From Streptomyces sp. S.PNR 29 (GTDB lineage: Bacteria > Actinomycetota > Actinomycetes > Streptomycetales > Streptomycetaceae): DNA of 64,000 nt. The position numbers and the translations under genes are program-made. Location: NCBI RefSeq assembly GCF_030386795.1, contig NZ_JANUQM010000006.1, positions 2,601-66,600 of the forward strand, read 5' to 3'. Below are positions 16,492 through 26,062 of the stretch, one piece after another. The notes below the pieces were generated by a model. It worked only from the letters and a program-made list of their open reading frames with translations. It was not told the DNA's origin and made no database searches. The first letter of the stretch is position 1; each line of letters starts with the position of its first letter.

Positions 16492-18015
16492 ATGGCCAGA
16501 ACCGCCCGGCGACACGTCTTCCGTACGGTCGGCGCGTCCGTCTCGGCCGTGGCCCTCGCGTTGCCGGCCGGCCTGGCGATTGCCACGGCAGGGCCTCAGG
16601 ATGGCGGCGTGAGCAGGGCCGAGGCACCCGCTCAGACAACACCTCCTACTCAGGCTCCCACTCAGGCCCCCACTCCGACGCCTACGCCGCCTCCCCCGTC
16701 GTCGCCGGGTGTTGCGCCGACCACCACGGCGCCTCCCCCGTCCACGCCGAGCGGGACGCCGAAGCCGACCGGTACGGGCACATCGGAGCCGACCGGTACG
16801 GGGACGCCGGAGCCGACCAGGACCGGGACACCGGAGCCGACCAGGACGCCGGAGCCGGGTGACACGGAGACCTCCGAGAGGCCGCCCGAGCCGGAGGAGC
16901 CGAGCACGCCGAAGTCCGATGCTCCGACGGATCAGCAGAAAGAAATTGAAGACGTAACGGCAAGCCTGAACAGGGAGATGGAGGAAGCCCCTGGCGAACT
17001 CGTCCCGGCCTTGGAGCACTTGTCCGCCACTCTGCGGGAGGTCGAGGACCCGGGGACATCACCGCAAGACAGGCAAGAGGTCCTCAGCAGCACGCATGAG
17101 GTGATCGCCTTGCTGGAGAAGATCGACGATCCCGGCACACCTCGCGAGCTGCGGAGACAGCTGACCGAGCTCGTCCAGCAGACGACTTCCACACTGGAGA
17201 TGGGCCAGGACCCGGAGGTACCGCCGGAGGAGCGGCGCATGATCACCTGGGTCACACAGCAAACGGCGCGCGTCTTTCCCCTGTTCGGCGACCCCAACAC
17301 GCCACAGGACCAGCAGGAACAGCTGGCCGGAACCGCGAATCGAATGCTCACCGCCCTCGCGGAAGGACACGACAAGAAGGAAGTCGCCAAGGTCGCCAGG
17401 GACATGGGCGCCGCAATGAACCAAATCGGCGATCCGGACACACCCAAGAGAGAGCGGAAAGGACTCGCGAAGAGCACACATCAGGTCGGTGAGTCGCTGG
17501 AGAAACTCAGCGACCCCAGCTCGTCGACCGAGGAGAAGGCCGAAGCCCGGAAGGCTTTGGAAAAGGAGGTCGCCCGGATGCAGGAAGAGCAGAAGAAAGC
17601 AGCTTCCGCTCAGAACCTGCCGGACGTGTCGCTGGGCAAGGCTGCCGAGGTGTGTACCAGTGCCGCCTTTTCCATGGTGCCGGAGCGCGCTCTCAACTGG
17701 GGCCTGAGCATACTACTTCCCGAGAGGTGGGACACGGAAGGCGTCAAGGACTTCTGGATAGCCACGGAACAAGGGAATGAATCCCTCAAGGTCACCGCCC
17801 AGTTGCAGAACGACGAGTACGCCAATGCACCGTTCGAGACCGCACGGCTCGTCACCCAGCTCGCGGAGCTGCTCCCGGCAGACCGGCTCGTCGAGACCAT
17901 CGGGAATCCGTCTCTCTACTGCCTCCAATCAGCCTGGCGCCTCCACGAAGAGCTGGGGATCAGGGCCGGGACCTGGCTCCAGCTGGCCATGGAGAAGAAG
18001 GATGGCGGCCCGTGA
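16492..18015 (+). CDS. Secreted protein with 27-residue helical repeats
   Basis: No known function recognised. The 507-residue protein starts with a twin-basic, hydrophobic signal peptide (MARTARRH..., hydrophobic ~13-32). It continues with a Pro/Thr/Gly-rich low-complexity stalk (~45-135, PEPTRTGT-type repeats), then a helical region (~145-345). In that region a DPxTP-like turn followed by charged helix recurs about every 27 residues: EDPGTS, DDPGTP, QDPEVP, GDPNTP and, after a longer unit, GDPDTP and SDPSSS. The C-terminal ~150 residues are globular and contain two cysteines. The stalk suggests a protein held off the cell surface, but no LPXTG-like signal is visible. The start at 16492 follows a 13-bp tandem repeat array and no strong ribosome site. 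It is convergent with the membrane protein gene at 18031. Confidence 0.75.
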   Translation: MARTARRHVFRTVGASVSAVALALPAGLAIATAGPQDGGVSRAEAPAQTTPPTQAPTQAPTPTPTPPPPSSPGVAPTTTAPPPSTPSGTPKPTGTGTSEPTGTGTPEPTRTGTPEPTRTPEPGDTETSERPPEPEEPSTPKSDAPTDQQKEIEDVTASLNREMEEAPGELVPALEHLSATLREVEDPGTSPQDRQEVLSSTHEVIALLEKIDDPGTPRELRRQLTELVQQTTSTLEMGQDPEVPPEERRMITWVTQQTARVFPLFGDPNTPQDQQEQLAGTANRMLTALAEGHDKKEVAKVARDMGAAMNQIGDPDTPKRERKGLAKSTHQVGESLEKLSDPSSSTEEKAEARKALEKEVARMQEEQKKAASAQNLPDVSLGKAAEVCTSAAFSMVPERALNWGLSILLPERWDTEGVKDFWIATEQGNESLKVTAQLQNDEYANAPFETARLVTQLAELLPADRLVETIGNPSLYCLQSAWRLHEELGIRAGTWLQLAMEKKDGGP

Positions 18016-18030
18016 GTGCGCGGATCGGGG

Positions 18031-19488
18031 TCAGACCCCGGCAGATTTCATCAGTTCCGCGACGGAAACCTCGGAATCGACATGGACGGTCGAAGCACCA
18101 TACCTGTCGAGCTCCCTCTTCTCCTCCGAGACATCGGCTTTTGCCCGCCTGAAGTCGAATGACGACGAGATGGAGAACACGGGACGATCGAAGAGGGACC
18201 ATATCGCGGTGACATAGCGCGGCTTGCGTGTCACGTTGACAAGGTTGTTGTTGTGCCGCACCCTGCCGTGATAGATGACTCGCTCATCACAGCCCTTCAG
18301 AGCCGGAGGGCAATAGTACCGCCCCTCTCGCCGGTTCCACGAGTGGTGGGCGACCTCGAATTCATCCACGGCGAGCTTGCCTCTGTCCTTCCTCATGTAT
18401 GAAATCTGAAAGACGGCACTTACCGTGTCGAAATCTTTGGCGTTCTGCGGCAACTGAAAGACATGCTGCAGCGTGAATTCCTCGCCGACTTCCAGCCAGC
18501 GGCCAGGGCCGTAAACATGTCCGCTGCTTATGATGGTGTATTCCAGATGGTCAACATACAGTTCGGCATCCGCCTCTTCGTCGCCATGTTTGTCGATACT
18601 CTTCCTCCACCCTCTCACAATGGGACCCTCCGAGTAGTCTGCAGTTCTGCCGTAGACCGTGTAGTCATCATTGATGATATACACCGGGATTCCGCCATCG
18701 TTTTTCAGGTAGAGTTTCAGCGGCACATGCACGAGCGGGAGCCATTTATCTGCCCGCGATGTCCCGAATTCCGCCTTCAAGATGAAGTGCACAGGAGCCG
18801 CCGCCGGCTGGTACATCGTGGAATACGCCAGACTGACGGCGGTGAGAAGGGCAGTGACGACCACCCCGGCCGCGAACCTCTTGGGCTGCGGAACTCCCTT
18901 CCATGATTTCCCGCGGACGAGAAGGACGAGCGCCCACACGGACCAGCACCAGAGCGGCATGAACACCCACAGGTAGGGCGTGTACTCCCGCTCTTCGAGC
19001 CACATGAACACCAGAAGGCTGTCCGTGGCCAGCGAGACGAGGACCCCCAGCAGGACGACCGCCCCCGAGACCTTGTACTGCCGTCTTCCCCAGTAGTCGA
19101 GGGCCGCGATCGCCGCCACACCCAGCACCGCACCGGACAGGACGAACAAGGCCCCGGTCATCCGTTGCGCGAAGGTCAGGGCGCCAAGCGCGTCCGGCCA
19201 TCCGATCACCGCGTTGAGGGCCATGGCGGCGAGCAGTCCCGCCACCATGAGGACGAGGGTTGCGCGTCTTCTCCCCGCCCGGTCGGGCCAGGTACGGCTG
19301 TCCCCTCCGCGCCAGCATATGGATGCCGGGTCCTCCATATCCAGGTCTTCCGGATAACCGAGACGGCTGAGCAATTCACGCAGTTCGTCCAACGACCACG
19401 CACTGCCAACCGTCTCGCTGCCTATGGTGACCCGGCGAAGACCACGACTGTCCGGCGCCTCGACAACGACCCATGGACGAATGCTCAT
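18031..19488 (-). CDS. Membrane protein, unknown function
   Basis: Not recognised. 485 residues: a soluble N-terminal ~70 residues (MSIRPWVVVE..., including ELRELLSRLGYPEDLDME), then five or so hydrophobic helices between ~75 and 235, then a ~250-residue soluble domain rich in beta-strand-like patterns with a few cysteines (YYCPP...KGC). The C-terminal domain is probably extracytoplasmic if the number of helices is odd. Codon third positions use noticeably more A and T than the flanking genes, which suggests recent acquisition. It stands alone, convergent with the secreted repeat protein and downstream of nothing obviously related. Confidence 0.6.
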   Translation of the reverse strand: MSIRPWVVVEAPDSRGLRRVTIGSETVGSAWSLDELRELLSRLGYPEDLDMEDPASICWRGGDSRTWPDRAGRRRATLVLMVAGLLAAMALNAVIGWPDALGALTFAQRMTGALFVLSGAVLGVAAIAALDYWGRRQYKVSGAVVLLGVLVSLATDSLLVFMWLEEREYTPYLWVFMPLWCWSVWALVLLVRGKSWKGVPQPKRFAAGVVVTALLTAVSLAYSTMYQPAAAPVHFILKAEFGTSRADKWLPLVHVPLKLYLKNDGGIPVYIINDDYTVYGRTADYSEGPIVRGWRKSIDKHGDEEADAELYVDHLEYTIISSGHVYGPGRWLEVGEEFTLQHVFQLPQNAKDFDTVSAVFQISYMRKDRGKLAVDEFEVAHHSWNRREGRYYCPPALKGCDERVIYHGRVRHNNNLVNVTRKPRYVTAIWSLFDRPVFSISSSFDFRRAKADVSEEKRELDRYGASTVHVDSEVSVAELMKSAGV

Positions 19489-19553
19489 GGAACCAGGCTC
19501 GAACCCGAGCCGGCACCGTGCATGCGGAACTCCCCCGGTTGGCGGCCCGGCTG

Positions 19554-20939
19554 TCAGGGCTGCTGGGCAGGCCCGATGTTCTGGTTGGCGTGGAACAGGT
19601 TGTCCGGGTCGTACGTCCGCTTCACCTGCGCGAGCCGGTCGTAGTGGTCGCGGTAGGTGGCCCGGACCCGTCCCGCGTCCTCGCCCTCACCCATGAAGTT
19701 CACGTACGCGCCGCCCATGGAGTACGGGTGTGCCTCCTCCCAGTAGTTCACGCACCACTGCTTGATGGTCTCGGCGTTGGCCGGGTCGGGGTCGACACCC
19801 GCGAAGACGCCGGACCACACGGCGTCCCGGTAACCCCAGGCGGTGGCGTCCGGGCCCACCCGGTGGACGGCACCGTCGACCGGGTACAGGTGCATGAGCG
19901 ACAGGGGACTGGGGAGGTTCTCGCCGTACTTGAGATGCACATCGACGGCGGCGTCCGGAATGGTGTCGAAGAAGTCCCCCCGCCAATACCACTGGTACCC
20001 CGTGGGGATCACTTCGTCGAAACTGCTCTGCAGTACGGGATAGGGCATGGGCGACGTGAAGTGGAAAAGCGGCGGTCCGGCCTCGTTCACCGCGGCGAAC
20101 GCCTCTTCGAAGCCGTCGAGGTCACCGGTGTGGCACCACACGACGCCGCACACCTTCCGGCCGTGGATCTCCTCGGGGAACGGCGGGCCCGGCGGGATGG
20201 TGAACAGCGCGAAGAAGCCGTAGACGTCCTCCGGTGCCTGCGGAAGGAAGTGGCGGTACCACGTCAGCACCTCCCGCGTGTGGTCGACCGGCCACGCGGT
20301 GATCCCGACCCCGACGGTCTCCACCGGGTGGAGGCGAAAGGTGAACGAGGTCACGACGCCGAAGTTGCCGCCGCCCCCACGCAGGGCCCAGAACAGGTCC
20401 GGGTGGTCGGTCTCGTTCGCCGTGACGAAGCTGCCGTCGGCCAGCACGACGTCCGCGGCCAACAGGTTGTCCACGGTCAGGCCGTACTTGCGAGTGAGGT
20501 AGCCGTGCCCGCCGCCGAGAGTCAGGCCGGCGACGCCGGTCATCGAGATGATGCCGGTGGGGGTGGCGAGGCCGAAGGCGTGGGTGGCGTGGTCGAGGTC
20601 GCTGAGCAGGCTGCCGGCACCGACCTGGGCGATCCTGGCGACGGGGTCGACACGTACCCAGCGCATCGGCGAGAGGTCGATGGTGACGCCTCCGTCCACC
20701 AGACAGAGTCCGGGGCCGCTGTGCCCGCCGCCCCGGACGGCGAGTTCCAGCCCGTTGTCGCGGACGAAGTCGACCGCAGCCATGACGTCGGCGGCGTCCG
20801 CGCACTGCGCGAAGGCAGCGGGACGTTTGTCGATCATCGCGTTGTAGATCTTGCGGGTCTCGGGGTATTCGGCATCCTGCGGACCTATGACCGGCCCGCG
20901 CAGGGTCGCCCGCATCGCTTCCAGAGTCGTGCTGTCCAT
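19554..20939 (-). CDS. FAD-linked oxidase, berberine bridge enzyme-like
   Basis: Flavoprotein of the p-cresol methylhydroxylase/VAO superfamily with a C-terminal BBE domain, 461 residues. The FAD-binding loop reads RGGGHSGPGLC (His is the usual covalent flavin attachment), followed by LTLGGGHGYLTRKYGLTVDNLL. The second covalent cysteine of bicovalent members is not seen at its usual place in that loop. The C-terminus FNRLAQVKRTYDPDNLFHANQN-like block is characteristic (DPDNLFHANQN). Enzymes of this family oxidise alcohols, amines, sugars or polyketide intermediates. The start is the ATG at 20939 with AGGAGG five bases upstream; a longer frame from 21011 is not needed. No pathway partner is adjacent. 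Confidence 0.85.
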   Translation of the reverse strand: MDSTTLEAMRATLRGPVIGPQDAEYPETRKIYNAMIDKRPAAFAQCADAADVMAAVDFVRDNGLELAVRGGGHSGPGLCLVDGGVTIDLSPMRWVRVDPVARIAQVGAGSLLSDLDHATHAFGLATPTGIISMTGVAGLTLGGGHGYLTRKYGLTVDNLLAADVVLADGSFVTANETDHPDLFWALRGGGGNFGVVTSFTFRLHPVETVGVGITAWPVDHTREVLTWYRHFLPQAPEDVYGFFALFTIPPGPPFPEEIHGRKVCGVVWCHTGDLDGFEEAFAAVNEAGPPLFHFTSPMPYPVLQSSFDEVIPTGYQWYWRGDFFDTIPDAAVDVHLKYGENLPSPLSLMHLYPVDGAVHRVGPDATAWGYRDAVWSGVFAGVDPDPANAETIKQWCVNYWEEAHPYSMGGAYVNFMGEGEDAGRVRATYRDHYDRLAQVKRTYDPDNLFHANQNIGPAQQP

Positions 20940-21112
20940 GACGGCCTCCTGAGGGGAGCACGGACCAGACCACATCCGGTTTCGGCGCTCTCCGGCGGCA
21001 CCACCGATCACGGCCCCCCGGCCGGTTGTACGTCAGCGCACCGCAGGGCTGACACCACCAGCCTCCCGCCGGCCGACAGGCCCTGCAATTCCGGAGGTGG
21101 CGCCGTACCTGC

Positions 21113-21664
21113 TCAGTTACTGGCAGTGCGATTGAAGCTGGTGATGTTGAGTTTGACGCCCTCCACGTTCTTGAGCACCGTGGGGTACTCACCCCGCGCG
21201 GTCTGGCCGGGCTGCACGTCGGTCTCCACTTGAGAACCGTTCGTCAGTCGTGTGCCATCGGCGTCGACCGCCTCCCAATCCCATGAGTAGTCGGACTTCT
21301 CACTACTGCCGTTCTTGATCGTCCAGACGACCCAGATATTGGTGATACCGGCCTCTGAGCGATCGTCCAGCTGGAAGCTGATGAGGTCCGCCCGTTCGCG
21401 TTGGGCGTCCTGCGTCTTCTCGGTGGTGGCCTGAGTGGGCGCGGGTGTGGTGTCCTCATCGCCGTTCCCCAGCGCGATCACCAGCACAACCACAACGATG
21501 ACGATCACCGCGGCCAGGACGCCGGCGCACCCCCATAGACAGGCACGGCCCCGCTGTTTCTTCTTCGGCGGCCCGGCGGCAGACGCCCACTTCCCAGAAG
21601 GGGAAGGGCCATTGCCAGGTCTCCCCCACCGAGGACCACCCGCAGGCGGCTCACTCGCCGGCAT
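21113..21664 (-). CDS. Single-pass membrane protein with extracellular domain
   Basis: Unknown function, 183 residues. A Pro/Gly/Lys-rich cytoplasmic N-terminus (~1-40) leads to one strong transmembrane helix (~41-67, AAVIVIVVVVLVIAL). A Thr/Pro/Gln linker follows, then a ~100-residue beta-rich domain with WVVWTIKNGSSEKSDYSW, which resembles the small Ig-like domains that follow a single helix in many actinobacterial proteins of the DUF4352 type. The ATG at 21664 is preferred over 21694 because AGGAGG stands five bases upstream of it. It lies about 130 bp downstream of the Mrr-TerD gene on the same strand and could be read through from it. Confidence 0.65.
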   Translation of the reverse strand: MPASEPPAGGPRWGRPGNGPSPSGKWASAAGPPKKKQRGRACLWGCAGVLAAVIVIVVVVLVIALGNGDEDTTPAPTQATTEKTQDAQRERADLISFQLDDRSEAGITNIWVVWTIKNGSSEKSDYSWDWEAVDADGTRLTNGSQVETDVQPGQTARGEYPTVLKNVEGVKLNITSFNRTASN

Positions 21665-21797
21665 GCCTGCCTCCTCTGTAGCGGATATCGCCACGGTAGG
21701 AAGCCAGCAGCAACCTGGCGAACAGAGAGCAGCCGTTCAGGCGACAGCCGCCATGCACGGCCTTCTCCGGGACCGTCGGCTGAGACGGTGCCAGGCG

Positions 21798-23855
21798 TTA
21801 CTCCACTTCGATTCCGTACTCCCGGACCAGCTGTTCCAGACCGCCTGTGTAGCCCTTCCCACCGAGCACGAAGTCCCAGTCGCCATTCGGCCTGCGTCGG
21901 AAGGAGCCGAGGACCAACGCGGTCTCTCGGCCACGGCCGTCGGAGACCTCAAGCCGGCCGAGTTCGGTCATCGCCGGGTCCAGCAACCGGATACGGGCAT
22001 CGGTGAATCCGGACAGGTCGGCCTGCGGGTTCACCTCTGGATCCACAGCAGCCACCAGCACGAACCGATCGGCTTCCCCCGGCAGCGCGTCGAAGGAGAC
22101 ACGCATCGCTGCCTTGTCCGGCGCAGCAGCCGGCACTGCGCGTACCGAGCCGTCCGGGGTCTGCGGGTTGTTGAAGAAGACAAAGTGGTCTTCGCTGAGG
22201 ACTCGGTTGCCCCGGCAGACGAGCGCGCACACGTCCAACGCAACGTTGCCGGACCATGTCATGCCCAACACGTTGTAGTCATCGGGCCGAGTTGCCGGAC
22301 CAGTCGGCGTCGGCTGCGCTGGTGTGGATTGCCCTCCCTCCCCCAGGCGTCCACGAAGCCCATGCCGGTGCAGCAGATCGATGAGTTCGCCACCCGAGAT
22401 GAGCTCCAGAGGCTTGCCCCGCGCAAAGGTGTGCGAGCCCGGGCCGAAACCGGAGGTCGTCACCAGGACACCCTTGTTGGCGCCGACGTCCTGGACCGTG
22501 CCGTACAGATCGCGCACGGCCGTGGGCGGCACCGTGTTGCGGTAGCGCTTCACCTGTACGACGATCTTGCCGCCTCGGATGGGAGTCGGGTCCATCGCGT
22601 CGACGTCTACGCCACCGTCGTTCGAGCGCTGAGTCGTCACGGCCTGCATCCCCATTGCGCGGAACAGATCGGCGACGAGGGACTCGAAGGCGATCGGATC
22701 CATGTCGTACAGGTCCGGCTCGTGATCGCCGCCGTGAGCGGCCACAGGGCTCCCAACGTCCTGGGGCTGCCGGCTCGGCCGCACAGAGGTGAGCTGGTCG
22801 GGCCGCGTCGCCAGCTGCCCCCTCAGCGCGTCGGTCAGGCAGCTGACCGGGTCCACCTGCTCCAGTTGCAGATCCGTGAAGTCCGCCCTAGGGGCCATGA
22901 CGGTCGCCAGGAAGACGCACGTCCGCCTGCCTGTCGCCGGGTCATGAGCGTCCACGAAGCCGTTCAACGCCACCGAGTCGAGGATGCCGTACTCGTCCGC
23001 CGTGAACAGCTGATGCAGCACCAGCAGCATGCTCTGTGCCAGCACCCCTCGATACAGTGCACGGCGCTGAGTCACAGGGCGAGCCGTGTCCTTGAACTGA
23101 TCCTGCCCGTACAAGTACTTGACGGACTTCGCTTCCGGGACGACGCCGTAGCCGGGAAGCTCCCAGTCCAGCACCAGTTGCCGCCCCGCTGCGTCGTAGG
23201 CCGCCGCCACCTGCCGAGGAAACCCCTCCGGCCAGGCCGTCGATGCGTAGAGCGCAGCCGAGAAGTACTCAACCACCGAGTCGGGCTCGCCCCGCCTGAC
23301 CCCCTCGGTCGCCCGCATGACCCCGGCGTTGTGCCGACGCACCTCGGCCCGCTGAGCCTCTGTCCTCTGCTCGTAGTCCCGCTGCAGCGCAGCCAACTGC
23401 TGCTGTCGCTGCGCTTCGGAAGCCTGTGCGGCATGCCAGTCCCGCTCGAAACGAGCCCGCGCCTCGGCCTGCGCCTGTGCCCGTCGGTTGGCGGTCCAGC
23501 CTCCCTGCGCCTGGTACTGGCTCGGGTCCGGCATGCGCACCGGCCAAGCGAGCCGCCCTGGATCGAACGGCGGGATCTCCTCGGCGCGCATCAGGGACGA
23601 GGCCCTGAAGGCCGGCGCCCGGCAGCCCGCGACCAGCAGCCCCTGCAGGGCCGCGACCTGGGCATCCAGCTCCTCCGTACGTCGCCTGGCCTCCGCCTGC
23701 CGGAACTCCCGGTGGCTCTGAGCAGCCAGTCGCTGGTAGTCCCGCGCCTGTCGCGCCTCCTCCCGCCGCCGTCTGGCCTCGGCTTCCGCCTGGCGCTGCT
23801 GCTGACGCTGGATCTCAGCCCAGGCACCGACAAAACCAGCAGAGCGACGACTCAT
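21798..23855 (-). CDS. Mrr-type nuclease fused to TerD stress domain
   Basis: 685 residues in three parts. An N-terminal Arg/Glu/Gln/Ala-rich region (~12-75 and ~125-175) is predicted coiled coil, followed by an unassigned ~180-380 domain. A restriction-endonuclease-like Mrr catalytic domain spans ~383-495, with a PD-(D/E)xK-type set: Glu391, Asp417 in GGVDVDA, and Gln434-x-Lys436 in VVQVKRY. A TerD/TerZ domain (~524-683) has DHFVFFNN, PDGSV, TALVLGSF and GKGYTGGL. Mrr nucleases cut foreign or modified DNA, and TerD proteins are calcium-binding stress and phage-resistance factors. The fusion suggests a DNA-targeting defence or stress effector (inference). It appears to stand alone apart from the small membrane protein downstream. 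Confidence 0.85.
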   Translation of the reverse strand: MSRRSAGFVGAWAEIQRQQQRQAEAEARRRREEARQARDYQRLAAQSHREFRQAEARRRTEELDAQVAALQGLLVAGCRAPAFRASSLMRAEEIPPFDPGRLAWPVRMPDPSQYQAQGGWTANRRAQAQAEARARFERDWHAAQASEAQRQQQLAALQRDYEQRTEAQRAEVRRHNAGVMRATEGVRRGEPDSVVEYFSAALYASTAWPEGFPRQVAAAYDAAGRQLVLDWELPGYGVVPEAKSVKYLYGQDQFKDTARPVTQRRALYRGVLAQSMLLVLHQLFTADEYGILDSVALNGFVDAHDPATGRRTCVFLATVMAPRADFTDLQLEQVDPVSCLTDALRGQLATRPDQLTSVRPSRQPQDVGSPVAAHGGDHEPDLYDMDPIAFESLVADLFRAMGMQAVTTQRSNDGGVDVDAMDPTPIRGGKIVVQVKRYRNTVPPTAVRDLYGTVQDVGANKGVLVTTSGFGPGSHTFARGKPLELISGGELIDLLHRHGLRGRLGEGGQSTPAQPTPTGPATRPDDYNVLGMTWSGNVALDVCALVCRGNRVLSEDHFVFFNNPQTPDGSVRAVPAAAPDKAAMRVSFDALPGEADRFVLVAAVDPEVNPQADLSGFTDARIRLLDPAMTELGRLEVSDGRGRETALVLGSFRRRPNGDWDFVLGGKGYTGGLEQLVREYGIEVE

Positions 23856-24382
23856 GCGCTACAGGCCCTCCCCAGGACGTCGGCTACGCCGACCAAGCTC
23901 TGGTTGCCCCCACAACCAGGAGTAACAAAACGACTGTATCCAGCAACCGGCGTCCCGGACATCACCTTGCCAAACCCACTCGAACCGATCGTCCGGGCAG
24001 GTCACGACTCCCCCGCCATCGCCCAGTTGTCTCGCACGTTCAGCAACCGGCATGATCCGGGCGGAGGAAAGGCCCTTCGCAAGCCCCGGCCGACGCGGTG
24101 TGCCGGGTGCGCTGTCTGGCGCAAGATCAGGAAAGTCACTACCATGCGCACGATCCGGCCAGAGTCGGGTCGGTCAGGCGATCTTCCCTGAACGTGCGGA
24201 AGCACACTCCGCTGCGAGAGCCCCGTTCACCTTTGGGAGGGAATGGTGTCGCAATCCCCTAGGCTCTCAGGTCACCTCACTGGCTGGTTTTCATCGGCCA
24301 CGCACTACAGTGCGTGGCCCATCCGGTTGAGCACGGTTGATCCCTCGAAGGGAAGTAGTTCACGCCGCGGCAGGGAGATCTA
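23856..24382. other. 527-bp gap without a supported gene
   Basis: Divergent intergenic region between the Mrr-TerD and PP2C genes. The decamer AGCAACCGGC occurs near 23940 and again near 24041. The only strong element is the palindrome at 24296-24319. Short frames here look non-coding. Confidence 0.5.
24296..24319. promoter_or_regulatory. 24-bp perfect palindrome upstream of PP2C gene
   Basis: GGCCACGCACT-AC-AGTGCGTGGCC: 11-bp perfect arms around two bases, ending 63 bp before the GTG start of the phosphatase. Its position fits an operator. A terminator for an upstream transcript is less likely because no plus-strand gene precedes it. Confidence 0.5.
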
Positions 24383-26062
24383 GTGAATGACGTCGGGTCG
24401 GTACGTACTGCCGTATTCCGGGAAGAGGAGTCCGATCCCGGCACCTTCCGAGCCAGTGCGAGCATCGTCCAGGCGGGCTTCTTCTGCTGGGAGATCGCCA
24501 CAGGCGAGGTGAGCTGCGATCCGCTCACCCTGGCGCTGCACGGCATGCCCGAGAGTGGACCGTCGGACATCTCGAGTTTCCTGGCCGCAGTGCACGAGTC
24601 CGATCTGGCCAATGTACGCGATGCCCTGGGACTGATAGCGGAATCCTGCGGCAACTACCAGATCGAGTACCGCGTCACTTCCGACCACGGCCGGCACCGG
24701 TCCCTGGAAGCCCGGGGCCGCGTCCTGCCCGACGCCGACGGCCGGCCGGCCCGCATGGTCGGAGTGGTCATGGACACCACGGCCGTCCATGAACGCCACG
24801 AGGCGGAGAGACGCCGGTTGTACGAGCGCGCCACCCGTGACCGCTGGATGCGGGAGCTGACCGCGGCGCTGGCGGCCGCGGTGACGGTCAAGGACATCAT
24901 GGCCGCCGCACAGGCAGGATTGCGTACGTTCGGAGCGGACGCGCTCGCGGTGATCGCCCCGGAGGGAAACCAGCTGGCGATCGTCGCCTCGTGCGCCGAC
25001 GACCAGCAGGGTGAGGGCTCCCCGCACGTCCTCGACGCGACGGCCCGCACACTCGTGGAGGAGTCACTCGACCGCAGGGCGCCCGTTCTCATCGGCTCCG
25101 CGGACGCACTGATCACCGGTTATCCGCACCTGGCACCACTCGCGCAGTCGGCCCCGCAGGCGTGGGCGGCACTGCCGCTCACGGACTCGCGCGGCCGCGT
25201 CAGTTCCTGCCTCGTCAGTTTCCCCGAGCCGCAGGAGTTTCTGCCCGAGGAGCGGGCCCTCCTGGTCGCCGCCATGGGACTGCTCGCCCAGTCACTGGAG
25301 CGAGCCGGCATGTACGAGTCGGAACACGCGCTCGCCACCGAACTCCAGCGTGGCATGCTGCCGCGCGGGCCGCTCACGGTGCCGGGTGTGACCATCGCCG
25401 CCCGCTACCAGGCCGCCACCTCCGGCATGTGGATCGGTGGCGACTGGTACGACGCCATCACCCTCCCCGACGGCGGGGTGGCTCTGGTCATAGGAGATGT
25501 GCAGGGACACAGCGTTCACGCCGCGTCCCTCATGGGGCGGCTGCGTACCGCCGTGCATGCCTACGCGAACGAAGGGCACCCGCCCGCGGCCGTCCTGGAA
25601 CGCACCAACCGCCTGCTGACCGAGCTGAACTCGGACCCGGACAGCGCCCTGTTCGCCACATGCTGTTACATGGCGCTCAACCCCTCCGACGGAACGCTCC
25701 GGGTGTGCCGGGCAGGTCATCCGTCCCCAGCGCTGATCACACCCCGCAAGCCGCCGCGCCTCCTGGAGGTGCCCGGCGGCCTCCCTCTGGGGATCGACCG
25801 GGAGCAGCGGTACCCGACCACCCGCCTGCGCATCGCTCCGGGCAGCGTGCTCGCGCTGACCACCGACGGCCTGCTCGAGGCCGTCAACAAGGACATCGAC
25901 CAGGGCACCGAGAGGTTTCTCCAGGGTCTGCGGGGCGCTCCCACGGCGGACCTGGAGACCCTTGTCGACGACCTCCTCGCCAGTACGCAGAAGGCGCACG
26001 GCCTGGGCGACGACGTCGCTCTGCTCCTGGCTCGTCTGAACCGGCCCGGCGGCCGCACCTGA
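24383..26062 (+). CDS. PAS-GAF-SpoIIE PP2C phosphatase
   Basis: Sensor phosphatase of 559 residues. A PAS-like domain (~25-140, FFCWEIATGEVSCD ... RMVGVVMDTTAVHER) is joined by a helix to a GAF domain (~150-300) and then a C-terminal SpoIIE-type PP2C domain (~330-550). Metal-binding aspartates are visible in GGDWYDAI, GDVQGH, TTDGLLEA and GLGDDVALLL. Such proteins dephosphorylate anti-sigma-factor antagonists in partner-switching pathways. No antagonist or anti-sigma gene is adjacent. The start is a GTG with AGGGAG five bases upstream. It has its own promoter region containing a long palindrome, so it is likely regulated separately from its neighbours. Confidence 0.9.
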   Translation: MNDVGSVRTAVFREEESDPGTFRASASIVQAGFFCWEIATGEVSCDPLTLALHGMPESGPSDISSFLAAVHESDLANVRDALGLIAESCGNYQIEYRVTSDHGRHRSLEARGRVLPDADGRPARMVGVVMDTTAVHERHEAERRRLYERATRDRWMRELTAALAAAVTVKDIMAAAQAGLRTFGADALAVIAPEGNQLAIVASCADDQQGEGSPHVLDATARTLVEESLDRRAPVLIGSADALITGYPHLAPLAQSAPQAWAALPLTDSRGRVSSCLVSFPEPQEFLPEERALLVAAMGLLAQSLERAGMYESEHALATELQRGMLPRGPLTVPGVTIAARYQAATSGMWIGGDWYDAITLPDGGVALVIGDVQGHSVHAASLMGRLRTAVHAYANEGHPPAAVLERTNRLLTELNSDPDSALFATCCYMALNPSDGTLRVCRAGHPSPALITPRKPPRLLEVPGGLPLGIDREQRYPTTRLRIAPGSVLALTTDGLLEAVNKDIDQGTERFLQGLRGAPTADLETLVDDLLASTQKAHGLGDDVALLLARLNRPGGRT

